Shown: in pieces, positions 47,004 through 57,653 of the stretch | Layout: the number at the start of each line of letters is the position of its first letter | Numbering within the stretch: the stretch's first letter is position 1 | Assembly: GCA_023515745.1 (NCBI GenBank) | Contig: JALECJ010000256.1 | Location: forward strand, 2,480,001-2,544,000 | Length of the DNA stretch: 64,000 nt | Direction: 5' to 3' | Source: Amoeboaphelidium protococcarum | Taxonomy: Eukaryota; Aphelidiomycota; Aphelidea | Made by a program: the position numbers and the translations under genes | The notes under the pieces: model-generated | Told to the model about the DNA's origin: nothing | Databases searched by the model: none | The model's input: only the letters and a program-made list of their open reading frames with translations

Positions 47004-48887
47004 ATGAAGAAAGTTCCTCTTGTGGGTGTCTTCACCTTTATTCTGGTGTCTATATTTTCAACTTTTGTTCTGAGATGGAGTTTAGAGACATTATTGAAGA
47101 TGTAACGCGGTCCATTTACTGTGCCAGTTGTTAGTAGTAGTTCTGTGGTGGAAGTGGCGTTGTCTAGTGGTATGAGAGTGCGTGGAATGATAGACAAGGT
47201 GTATCCAGAAGTGGCTCACTTCTATGGCATTCCGTATGCTTCAAATAGGACAGAGAGATTCGGTGCTCCCATCAAGTATGAACATTAGAACAACTAGGAA
47301 GTGTTTGAAGCATACGAATTTGGACCCGTCTGTCCTCAGTTGGAGTTCTTTCTAAATCAGGCTGAACATGGCTGTCTGTCACTCAACATTTATGCGCCAC
47401 TCCGGCAGTCTCATCCAACTATGCTTCATTATCATCATCATCTGAAGCCAGTGTTAATATTTTTCCATGGTGGAGGATTCTTTCTGGGTGGCGGGTCTGA
47501 GCACAAGTTGTATGATGGTTCTTACATGGTGCAGAATCATGATGTTGTTGTAGTCACTGTAAATTATCGCCTTGGTCCTCTTGGATTTCTGGCATTCCCA
47601 CCCTCTGAAGATGGTCCAGCCTTGGGGAATTAGGGAATATAAGATTAGCGCATGGCTATCCAGTGGGTCTGGGATAATATTGAACATTTCGGTGGTGATA
47701 GAGATAATATTAACCTCTAAGGGTAATCAGCTGGGGCTTATTCTGCAGCAATTCACCTGTTGAAACAACGCACAGATCAGGAAGGCGCGTAACATCATCC
47801 ATTGATCAAGCGCGTCATCATGCACTCTGCTCCGTTAAGTTTCCGATTCCGCCCTTTCAATTAAACATTGTAATAGACTTTGGTTATAGCCAAGAGCTTG
47901 AAATGCGCTGATTAATCCTTAGATTTGTCGAGAATGTCACCACAGCATTGGGAGTCGGTGCGTCGCTGCATGTAAAAATCTCCAATTGACGTGTTTATGG
48001 CCAAATCTCTCGCTGCTCTACCTCAGCTTAACGCAAAGTATCTCTCATTGGACACGCCATTTACGTATGTTCCTCATCAGATGGATGGCGGTGATTTCTT
48101 TATCGTATATAATTCTATATAAGAAGCAATTGACGCGTCTGCAGTATATGACAATGTTGACATTATGATCGGCACTGCCAGAGATGAATTGGAATTGCTG
48201 CCTTGGGCTATTGAAAGATCTGTCCATTTAATCAAAGTTATTCCACCATTCATTCGTAAGCTTCTCCCATGGAAGTTTGATTATACTGCCTTTGATAATA
48301 GCTCTTACTGGTTCGATATTTTGGATTTGGATGATATGTCATTTGAACTAAAGAGTCAGTGGCTTCGTGTAATGTCAGAGTATGGAAATAAAAAAGGTGT
48401 CAACCTCGATACTTGGACGTTTTCTGGTATGAAAGATCTAGTCATTGAAATGTTGAGTGATTATGTGTTCATATGCCCTGCGCAGAGATTGTTGAAGGCC
48501 ATATAATCATCCTAGCGAAAGTATCACTATGTATGGAACAAGATTCCACGTTACTTGAAGCATCTGGGCGGGAGTTGCGCGTTGAACAAAGTCTGCCATG
48601 CCGTAGATATTCCATATTTGTTCCATTCTGGATAGACATTGATATCATTCGACCCTTAGGAGTAGTATATCAGCGATATGATGATTCAATCTATCGTTGA
48701 TTTTGTATCGCCACAAAAGACATTGAACTTTTTAAGCAGGTCCTAAAGAGATAGTATCAATGTGGGTGACATTAGCTGGCCTTCATTCGATAATGGTGAA
48801 TAATCGTATCTGTCTTTTAATGACACTATTGAAGTTGGACAATAGTATAAATCTGATGTGTGTGAGCTTTGGGACTCTTTGGTATGA
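47004..48887 (+). CDS. Type B carboxylesterase/cholinesterase-family hydrolase, membrane anchored
   Basis: A 627-codon frame. Residues 5-25 (VPLVGVFTFILVSIFSTFVL) form a signal anchor. The alpha/beta hydrolase core has the conserved start MRVRGMIDKVYPEVAHFYGI, HGCLSLNIYAP, the oxyanion loop FFHGGGFFLGGG, VTVNYRLGPLGFLAF, and the nucleophile elbow GQSAG in place of the usual GESAG. The histidine region NKVCHAVDIPYLF matches the GxxHxxELPY motif. The catalytic Ser and His are therefore present; the acidic residue lies in a divergent middle part. Substrate cannot be predicted. The N-terminal anchor suggests a cell-surface or lumenal enzyme. Its 3' end is convergent with the glycosyltransferase at 49025. 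Confidence 0.9.
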
Positions 48888-49024
48888 GTTCAACTGGTAA
48901 GCGATTTGATTTTTGGATATAGGCCACGCTATCTGCGAAGTTGAAACTAGTGACCAAGTCGTATTTAAATCTTTTGGGAGTAAACTAATACAGTTTAATA
49001 TATCATCATCATACATCAACATTA

Positions 49025-50635
49025 TCATTCCTGCCTTCTGGATTTCTTTACACCATCTACTGCCTATCTGACAAGAGGAAGGATTTCATCAATATCTGCA
49101 ATAGTAGTACTAGTTCCAGTTCTACAAATATTGGGACCATCTATAGAGTTCTTACCTTGCAGTTCATGACACTCTGGCTCAATGTGATTACTCTTCTTGG
49201 TATTCCTCCAGCGAAGATAATGGCGACCTGTCATTGTGGCCAGATTGAAATACTCTGGACTCTCCCAAGTGAACGGTATCAGCTCAATAACGTATCCATC
49301 AAGCGCGGTATAAATCAAGTTTGTCAAACCAGCGCCGTGCATTCCAATTAAAATGTCAGTCTGCCGCATTAGACTCAACTGGTCTTTATATTCAAGCTCA
49401 AAGAACTCTGCCACCTTAACAATCACACCAGGTATTTTTTCAATAGCCTTGATCAACTCAGCCTCATTCTATAACACTCGACCAATTCTGGCATTAGCAG
49501 GAGCAAATGGCTTCTTTCGTCTCGATGAGAATGTGATATGAACAACTTCTTAATTTATGCGATCTTGATTGGCTCCATCTAGTAAAATTTCATTCAATGA
49601 GCTGAATCCAAAGTAGTCAAAGAGATTGTTCACGTATTATCCAATCAGTTCACCGGCAGAACAGGATGTCATTGACCATATCAGTCCAAGAGTATTATGT
49701 TCATCGGCTGGGATGATTAATCTTTTGAAAAGCACCCGCTTGCCAACGAAATCTTTACCTCGCAAAACTCCTTTACGTCCAATGGCATCAAGAGTTCCTT
49801 TATACGGACATCCATCAATAGTGTCGGGATCTTCGGAGATCTACAGTCGATCATCTACTACAAGCACCTTTCTAGAAAATGCTAAACTTTCAGGATTATC
49901 AACAGTCAGAGCGGCATTCCATACTCGCAAAACATCAGCGAGAGCATGCCACGTATTACCGCAGTCATCTCTACCAATAATCACAGTGTCATCTGTTTCT
50001 TCAATATCATAATCCTCTTTATCAATGGGCGTGTTATCCATTTTGATAGACCGCGACACATACTCCAGCTATATATCCTCTATTTTTGTATTAACTAGCC
50101 TGCAGTCATGAATGGTCAAGAATCCTTGCTGAAGTACAGAGTGCGAGCCTTAAAGGAAGCGAAGATTAAAATCTAGTATAGCATTCTCAATGACTATAAC
50201 TTTGCCAGGATACAGTCGCACCTTTGATGATAAAGATGATGATGCCGATGATGGTTCACAAACAGTCTTTTACAGCTCCCTGGCAGTGTATGGGATATAA
50301 TCATAGGGGATAGACGGCTCTTTCAGAATGGGATGAGGAGGACATGTCGGATGAGGAAACTCAATATATCTCCCCGTGGTATTAAACATGTATCTCCGTT
50401 AGTCGTTATTATCATCGGGCTAAATGTCGCCAAACACTCCATCAGAGTCATCATGATTCGCAGCACTCTGCCTCAACTACCGGCCAGTATCATGATTGTC
50501 AGTGTTCTTATTGAATTGAGGCATGCGGACTTATCGCGGAGATTCCCCAGCCATTTGCTCGTACTGAATGTATACCATTGCTCCTAGGATAACGGCTATA
50601 AACAGAGTTCTAACAATCGCAAAACATCGTGGCAT
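49025..50635 (-). CDS. GT61-family glycosyltransferase (DUF563; EOGT/POMGNT2-like)
   Basis: A 536-codon frame encoding a type II membrane protein: a short cytoplasmic end, an anchor (FAIVRTLFIAVILGAMVYI, residues 5-23), a polar stem and a lumenal catalytic domain. Diagnostic motifs are LGLIWSMTSCSAGELIGQYV, IGRVLQNEAELIKAIE and IGMHGAGLTNLIYTALDG near the C-terminus. The HGAGLTN motif is characteristic of GT61 enzymes such as EOGT, POMGNT2 and plant xylosyltransferases. It should transfer a sugar in the ER or Golgi; donor and acceptor are unknown. No ER-retention KDEL-type tail is seen. The gene is intronless. Confidence 0.87.
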
Positions 50636-51525
50636 AACTTAGGCAAATGTCAGTATTTCAAACGTAAAACTTTCAAATGAAAGAACAGAGCACTTAATAG
50701 CAGCTGTTTAAAATGCGGTAAATAAATAGCTGAGAAGCCAGTTATATTACAGAGGCCTCTGTGTGGAGGAATAATAGTCAAGACGCGGGAAAAGTTGAAA
50801 CAAACTCGGCATCTATAGGGGGGGGGGGGCATGGCAATCAGCCAATAGTAACAGAGACGGGNNNNNNNNNNNNNNNNNNNNNNNGGGGGGGGGGGGCATG
50901 GCAATCAGCCAATAGTAACAGAGACGGGTGGAATAGTAAAAACACTAAGTGGAGCACTTATCCTGGAACAAGCTATCAATGTAGATATGCTGTCTAAAAT
51001 ATAAACGATAACTTTACACTTTGTACGAATCGATCGAAGGACCTCAACACCAGTATAAGGCCGCTGGGGCTGATGAGATAACGCGGAACACAATATTCAA
51101 GGAAGTTTGATTGAACTAAATTGCTCATGCTACTGCAATATATATACTTCTATAAAAGTATCAATTATCAATATTCAAATTGGAAGATGTCAACTCAGAC
51201 GTTTCTAAATTTGTGTTAGATTATCGATTAGTGTTTCGATAAATTTTTATAAATGATACTCCCCATCGTAAATTAGATCGTACAAATGGAAATTTAAGCG
51301 AGATGATGCTATTCAAGAGTCAATACTTGTGTTTTAGATCCTTATTTCGATTCCAGATTGGTTGCTGAATAAGGCTGCGTTGTTTCCTGCTGTACCCTGC
51401 TCTATTAATAGCCTCTTCACTGTCTGATCCAACGTCTCTATTATCGATTTCTGCTCACCTGATAACTACTCTCCTAACTACTGCTGATTAATATGTATCT
51501 GGATCTTATTTTTATGAGGTAACAA
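50636..51525. other. Intergenic interval containing a scaffold gap
   Basis: An 890-bp interval without a supported gene, interrupted by 23 N. A few short frames exist on both strands, all without recognisable motifs. The sequence on the right carries A/T-rich stretches (TATATATA near 51140) and presumably the receptor-kinase promoter. Confidence 0.4.
50818..50928. repeat. Duplicated 44-nt sequence (G12 plus 32 nt) flanking a 23-N gap
   Basis: Positions 50818-50861 and 50885-50928 are identical: twelve G followed by the same 32 nt, separated by N at 50862-50884. The likely explanation is two contigs that overlap by this sequence but were joined with a gap instead of merged. A true tandem repeat is less likely. 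Confidence 0.85.
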
Positions 51526-54500
51526 ATGATGATTTTCAAGTGTGCTTTACTCTGCTTTATTCTGGGTGTTCATGCATATTACGTTGATCGCGTAGTTGGC
51601 ATCGGCTCATCTGAACTGAACATCGTTAACTCAGTGGTGGATCCTATTGGCAACATTTTGATGGGTGGATATTCCTCTGCCGCGAGTATCAACGTTTATG
51701 GCATTGAAGGCAGTGTTTAGGCGATCGTTACACCTCCCAACTCTGGATTCCGCTCCTTTGTTGTGAAATTCTTTAACAACGGCACGATGTGGTGGTATTA
51801 TACGTTGTCTGGCGGAGCTAAATTAGCTTCCATAGGAGGCAATGCTTTGGGTAGCACTATTTGCTATGGTGCTGCTAAGAAATTAATGGAAATTTATACT
51901 GCATCAGGCTTTATTGTGCGTACAATGAATCCCACTACATCTAATGGTGATGTCTTTGTTATTAGTTGGTCTAATAATGGTTCATTTCAGTGGTTGGCTT
52001 AGTCTAAGTGTCCAGGTTTCTGTGGTTTTGGCGCGGCCTCAGTAGCTGCTAATGGTGAGATTGCTATAAGCGTTTAAAGTAACGCCAGTTCATTTGTCAT
52101 GGCTGGGTCTAATAATGTTCAAATTTCTAGAACCTCTGATCTAAGTCGCGCTTCTATGTTTTCTATTAAACTCAATCGCAATGGGACTCTGGCCTGGGTG
52201 GCGAGCATGATTAATATGAAGGTATTCGATTTGGTGCCGCAAGCCGCTGCGGCTAGTAGTTTTAACGGTAGAATAGCTGTGTCTGGTAACACAATTTGTG
52301 ACGGTATTATGGTTATTTACGATGGATCAGATTAATATGTCACCACTGCAACGATGTATTACATGGACTAAAATTGTTCATTTGTTCTCGTGTACGATTA
52401 ATTAGGAAATTACCTGAACTCTATCTTCATGTATAGGTCAGGTGCTAGCATGGGAATCGCAGGCCTTACTTTTGATTCGTAGTCTAACGTTTATGTGAAG
52501 TGCTCCGAAGGAACCTCTCAATTGGATATCCTGGGTGTGGATGGAACTGGCTCTTAGGGAATTTTTACTTTGGAACTGTAAAGTTTCGTTGCCAAATTCT
52601 CATCAACAGGAGCATTTTAATGGCTAAACTAGTTTTCGTCACCTGGGTTAGCTATAAACGGATTGAATGATATTTGGTTAAATTCAGCCGGTTTACTAGG
52701 ATTTTCGATTGGTTCTATGGGCGGCAATATTTTGATCAAGGATTCATCTAATGCTACATACTTTGTCTCGCCGATGACGCAAAGCAATGGAAGAGCTTTG
52801 GTCTTGATCAATTCTAGCGGTTTGGTGTAGAACTCTTCAATCACCCCGATGTTTATGGCAAGTTAGATGAGTGCTGTTGCGTCTGGTTTTGAATCTAACG
52901 GTGCTGCTTTCTTCTCCGGTTACTTGCCTACTACTGACACCGTTTTATTTGGGGACTCCAATAGTTAAAGGTGTTTAAGCAGGTCCTTCCCTGATAGTAA
53001 GGCAGCATTTATTGTCAGATATCTGCCTGGCACTCGTGATTCCTGCCCTTCTGCTACTACCTCGACGACTACGACCACAAGTACTACTACCACCACTACT
53101 ACGTCTACTACTACATCCACGACCACTACAACGACAACTTCTACCACTACCACTACCACTAGTACAACCACCTCTACTACTACTACCACGAGTACCACAA
53201 CTACGACTACAACGAGTACCACATCTACTACTACTCCAACTACTCCAACCATTACCTCCGTCGCGACAACGAGCTCTGCAGCAGTCATGACGTCTATAAG
53301 CAGTGTAGATTCTACCATAACTAGTTTGTCATCGTAACGGTAAATTGAAACTACTGCTACCGTATCGGACATAACGAAAAGCTCATTGCCCGCTGAACTT
53401 GAGTCAACTGCTACTTCTTACTCTTCATCAATCAGCTGGTTGTCAAATAGTGTTAGCTCTGTAAACTCTAGAAGTGCCTCGTCTGTGATCGCTTATTACT
53501 CATCTAGTATAAGCAGTCTTTATGCCAGCAATAGCTTTGTCGCAGTAGTCGTCTCTTCCGCTAGTGTTTCATCATCTGCATCAAGTCTAATCTCCTCTTC
53601 CTCTATCAGTGAAACCTAAACTTAGATTTAGTTTGTCACTGGAAGTATAGTTGGATTAAGTACGGCGTCTAATTTTAACGTAGCCATTTCAACCGCTGGT
53701 GATGTAAGTGGCTCTTAAGCAGGCGCAGTATCTTTTAGCCTCAGTGCGATAATAGCCTCAGTATCATTGACTTTTGCTGTATGTTTAATAGTTGCAATAT
53801 GGTGCTTCCTCCGTCAATATCGACGTAATCGCAAAACAAATATGCGTTTTATTCAATAGATTTACTCTATTACTGCGAGCTCTACTTATGCAGAGCCTCA
53901 TGAAGGGACAAACATAACCTTAGGGCCCTCTTCAATGATACATGCCACTACGATGATGAATACTTCGATGGAAATTGCTGTCCCTGCCTTTTTGTAGCTG
54001 GAACAAGGTATAAATTTTCGGCGCATTGATAATAAGACTCTTTCACGAGGCAGTTAAGGTATAGTTGCATTGGTTGAGGTGTTTTACGTATCTTAAAATC
54101 ACTGGATTAGCAACAAAGGGATTCGTAATTTTGTCGGTAAGTTTTCAACGTAAGATGTTAGTTATGAAGTGTTCATGTAAGAGGTGGCTCTTATGTGGAA
54201 GTTTCATTAGAGCGATTATGTTGCTAAATTGGCGGCATTTGACCTCAAGTCTAAGGTATTGATAATGTCTCTCTACGACCTTGGAGCGTTGTCGAGACTT
54301 ATTGATGGAGAGATGGCTGCTGCCTTTTCTTTTAACATTGTGATTTAATTATTCCATGATGCAGTTTCTGGAATTGATGTCTTGCACTCGTCTTTTGTGG
54401 TGCATAATGACGTAAAATCTGCAAATTACTTGATTGAAAAGCGCGATGGTAAGCTGCGGCTGTGCTTGACTGATTTTGGTGTATGTACGATTGTCGATAG

Positions 54501-54870
54501 CTCTAGGGCAGTCTCAGGAATTAAGTGGAATACTATAAATGGCGCCACTATATGCTACGCTGCACCAGAAGTTCTTGCTAAGAAAACTATGCCCATAGAG
54601 TTGTGGTACAAGCGCGACATTTACTCCGCGGCTGTTGTCATGAATGAGATTCTGACGCGTACGTAAGCTTGGCCTGAAGTCCACTCAGAGGTCGTTATTA
54701 ACAATGTCATCTAAGGTATGCGACCATCCAGTGAAAATATGTTCAGGGGCCAGCCTGGATGCGAGAACTTGACGCAGATCATTAATGATGCATGGAGTCA
54801 AGATCCTGCAAAAAGGCCCAAAGCTGCTGATTTAGTGCGCGGTTTGAATGAGTTGATGTAATTTTAATGA
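51526..54870 (+). CDS. Receptor-like kinase: beta-propeller ectodomain, Thr/Ser stalk, TM, TKL-type kinase
   Basis: A 1114-codon intronless frame. A signal peptide (MMIFKCALLCFILGVHA) leads into an ectodomain of about 490 residues with six recurrences of a strand motif like FVVKFFNNGTMWW, FSIKLNRNGTLAWV and FVAKFSSTGAFQWL. These resemble SBBP-type beta-propeller blades. A threonine-rich then serine-rich mucin-like stalk (about 510-730) follows, then one membrane span (AIIASVSLTFAVCLIVAIWCF, about 741-761). The cytoplasmic kinase has the glycine loop LSRGSQGIVAL, a VGKF lysine, an alpha-C Glu in FMQEVALM, HNDVKSANYL, DFGV and CYAAPEVL, so all catalytic residues are present; the HRD arginine is Asn. 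The layout suggests a single-pass sensor signalling to the cytoplasm. Ligand and targets are unknown. Confidence 0.88.
53056..53250 (+). repeat. Imperfect ACN triplet array encoding the Thr-rich stalk
   Basis: Inside the receptor-kinase gene, about 65 consecutive codons are almost all ACN (Thr) with occasional Ser. Such arrays expand and contract easily, so stalk length probably varies between strains. Threonines here are likely O-glycosylated. Confidence 0.8.
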
Positions 54871-55219
54871 ATGGTTGAGTACGATATTTTTAACACTTCA
54901 GCTTTCTTAATTATCCATGAAATATTCTCTAGAATGACTACTTAACTATACAAAAAATACCCAACGCTCACCAGGATGCAATCAGTGAGCAATAGATAGG
55001 GTTTTTATACTTCATAAAAAGCCTATTTAGTTTCACAGCAATAGTTGATTGTTTCAGTTGTTCAGATCTTTACATTGTTTCTCCTAACCTAAAACAAAGG
55101 ACGTTGTTAGTGACTGTACAGTAATTACGTTTATATATTTGTTATAAAGCTTATTTTGACATTGCATAATTGACACATAATTTTATTATATATAAACCAG
55201 AGCGATTCATAATAGGAAT
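54871..55219 (+). promoter_or_regulatory. Spacer with a TATA-like element before the ThrE-type gene
   Basis: A 349-bp A/T-rich spacer without a gene. TATATAAA at 55189-55196 ends 23 nt before the ATG at 55220, so the leader would be very short if it acts as a TATA box. Confidence 0.4.
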
Positions 55220-56821
55220 ATGGAAAAGAAATTCGAATAAAGTGCTTCAGACAATATCAGTCTGCAGTCACTAAAAGTCGGTTCTATTCTGGAGCGATAG
55301 TAGTCCGTGCTGTCTATCTAGGACCGGATGAACTTGCAGAAACTGATTGTCAGGCTGGCAAAGTTGCTGTACGAATACGGTGCGCCTAGTTTCCGAGTGG
55401 AGAGGCGGATAGAAATGATCGCTGAAGCTGTAAAGATGCCCACGCAGATTGTGGTCAGTCCTAATACGATTCTGATATCGTTCGGAGGAGAGTAGTTCTA
55501 GTCCCTGGGTGCGAGTATGGCATCGCCGATGATGTTAACTGCTGGTCAGTCGCTTCAGTCTACGGTATTTCTTAAAGTACAGTAGCGATTTAATCTATCC
55601 AAACTATATCAAGCTGATCGCCTGGCCAAGAAAGTCGCAGCCGCCTTTTCATCATCTGCTGATCTGTAGATCCAATTGGCCGAGGAGCCTGATTTTATAT
55701 AAAAGTTTTTTAATAAAGTCACAAAGCTTGTATGCTCCCTCTGGCCTCCTGGTAAACAGAAATTGTATCAACTGTTTAGCGACGATGATAATGACTTGGA
55801 TGGCGATAACATTGCTATTGAACCACCTACGCTGTCAGAATGCATTCAAGAACTGAAGAAGATTGACAGCGAACCTGATCCATACTCTACGTTTGTGCAT
55901 TTCATAGCTGTTGCTGGAATCTCATTCTTTGGTGCGTTGATGATTTATAAAGGCACGCTGATGGACGGTCTAATCAGTTTAATTCTGGGCTTAATTAGTG
56001 CTACATTCAATATGCTTGATGCCAGAAAATTATTGACTGCCGCAGACATATGGAGTCCAATGGTGACCACCTTCCTCGCTGTGGCCGTGTCTTATATATT
56101 AAAGAGATTTCCTGACGATTCTATATGTCTTGGTATTCCCTCTATGGCATCGATAATATCCTTGTTCCCCGGTCTGCATATTGTACTTGCCATGATGGAG
56201 TTGGCGTCTAACAATATTCTGTCCGGTAGTGTTCGAATGTTTTATGCGTTCATACGAAGTCTCAAGTTGGGATTTGGTATGTACATTGGAGCTAAACTGA
56301 TACAGCATCTTGCGGATCAGTCAGATCCTGTAAACAAGTGTGCGTAGAATACTAATTATGGTGCAGGAATTTATCTACTGCTTGTGCCCTTCTCGTTCTG
56401 CGTATGTATAGTATTGAAGGGTAGTTTGAGGTAGTGGCCGCAAATGTTATTTGTCAGTGCAATTGGTGTGTGCTCGAGACAATTAGCTCTGTATCTGTTC
56501 TCTCTGGACACTGCTAATTCTATCGCGGCCTTCAGCATTGGTACAGTTGGCAATATTCTGGCCAGGCGGTACAATCAGGCCAACTTACCCAGCCTTATGG
56601 TGGCAATCACCCTACTCGTGCCTACTGCAGTCGGTGTGTACGGCTTCTTTGATATGCTGGCATCTGACAAGTCGGGTAGTAGCGGGTCAAACTTTGCTTT
56701 TGATATTATCGTAAAGACTCTATCTATCGCGTTTGGCCTCTACTTCTCCTCCCTCGTCTACTTTCCCATCAAGAACTTTAGTCGAAAAACGAATTTGGAC
56801 GCTGACGGTTTGATTCTATGA
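55220..56821 (+). CDS. ThrE/DUF1212-family membrane protein (Prm10-like)
   Basis: A 533-codon frame. The conserved N-terminal domain has RLAKLLYEYGAPSFRVERRI and VVSPNTILISFGGE. A variable loop follows, then about ten hydrophobic segments: GVHFIAVAGISFFGALMIYK-like first span, GLISLILGLISATFNML, and in the second half AFSIGTVGNILARRY and ITLLVPTAVGVYGFF. This is the ThrE family, named after a bacterial threonine exporter, and includes fungal pheromone-regulated Prm10. The eukaryotic substrate is not established. The gene is intronless and convergent with MED10, 105 bp away. Confidence 0.9.
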
Positions 56822-56926
56822 TGACAATTTACGACTGGTAAAGATATCTTGTGTTGATTGTTTTGCAATAGATGAGATGAGTTGAGGTATTAAATACAAG
56901 TTTATTTTACAGTCAGGATAAATGAT

Positions 56927-57340
56927 TCATTACTTCATCGCGTCATTTTCATCTTGTAGTGGCTACTGCTATGAGACAATGGCGGTCTTGAGATTGGTGA
57001 AGACTTGCGATCTTCCTTTATCGGATTAAGTGATGGAATCTAGCAGTATATTCTAAGGATTAACGCCTTCATCCATCGCCTAAAGTAACTTGACTGGTAC
57101 CTCTATTTAATTTGAAATATCCCCAGAAGAATGCTAAGCTAAAGCGTGCAATCGCTCGATATAAGAACTCAGTTCAGCAGTAACATCCATCTTATCACAA
57201 AGCATACCGCCAATCTTGTTACTTTATTCAATCAACCGCGAAAGTTCAGATTCAACAAATTAAAGTTCTTATATCCTATGGTCCAATGGCTAGCTATTCA
57301 CCGACTCTTTTCTCTTTAATCTAATCTTGATTCCACTCAT
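56927..57340 (-). CDS. MED10: Mediator complex subunit 10
   Basis: A 137-codon frame. A basic N-terminus precedes helices matching the Med10 family (HRIQELQFVESELSRLIEQS, then YIERLHALA). The best-conserved segment is IEVPVKLLQAMDEGVNPQNI, equivalent to the family pattern VPLEVFxYIDxGRNP. Med10 (Nut2 in yeast) sits in the middle module of Mediator next to Med14 and helps relay activator signals to RNA polymerase II. Length agrees with human MED10 (135 residues). Several Gln codons are TAA/TAG. It is divergently arranged with the CstF77 gene. Confidence 0.85.
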
Positions 57341-57653
57341 TTTGTGATACCTCTATTTGTTTTTTTAAAGGTAATGGATTGCAGTATAGTAGTAAGAGTG
57401 AGACTTTATTTCTGCAAACGCGCGTTGAATGTTTTGCCTTTTCTTTATAGCTTTAGTCGATTGTTAGAAGTCGGACCTCTTTCCTCTGCACTCTTCTTTT
57501 CGTGCTTTTACTTCTTTCTCTTTGCACTTGGCGACATAACGGGTTTTGATTCGTTATCGTTTCTTTCTATCCCTTTACATTGCTTTTGAGCGCGTATTAC
57601 ATTGCATCAAATTTGGAATTATTACTTAAAGGGTGAAGTAGTTTGTTCTGGAA
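57341..57653. promoter_or_regulatory. Divergent promoter region, MED10 / CstF77
   Basis: A 313-bp interval between divergent start codons, with pyrimidine-rich sequence (TTCTTTCTCTTT type) near 57510. No gene and no defined element is seen. Confidence 0.35.
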
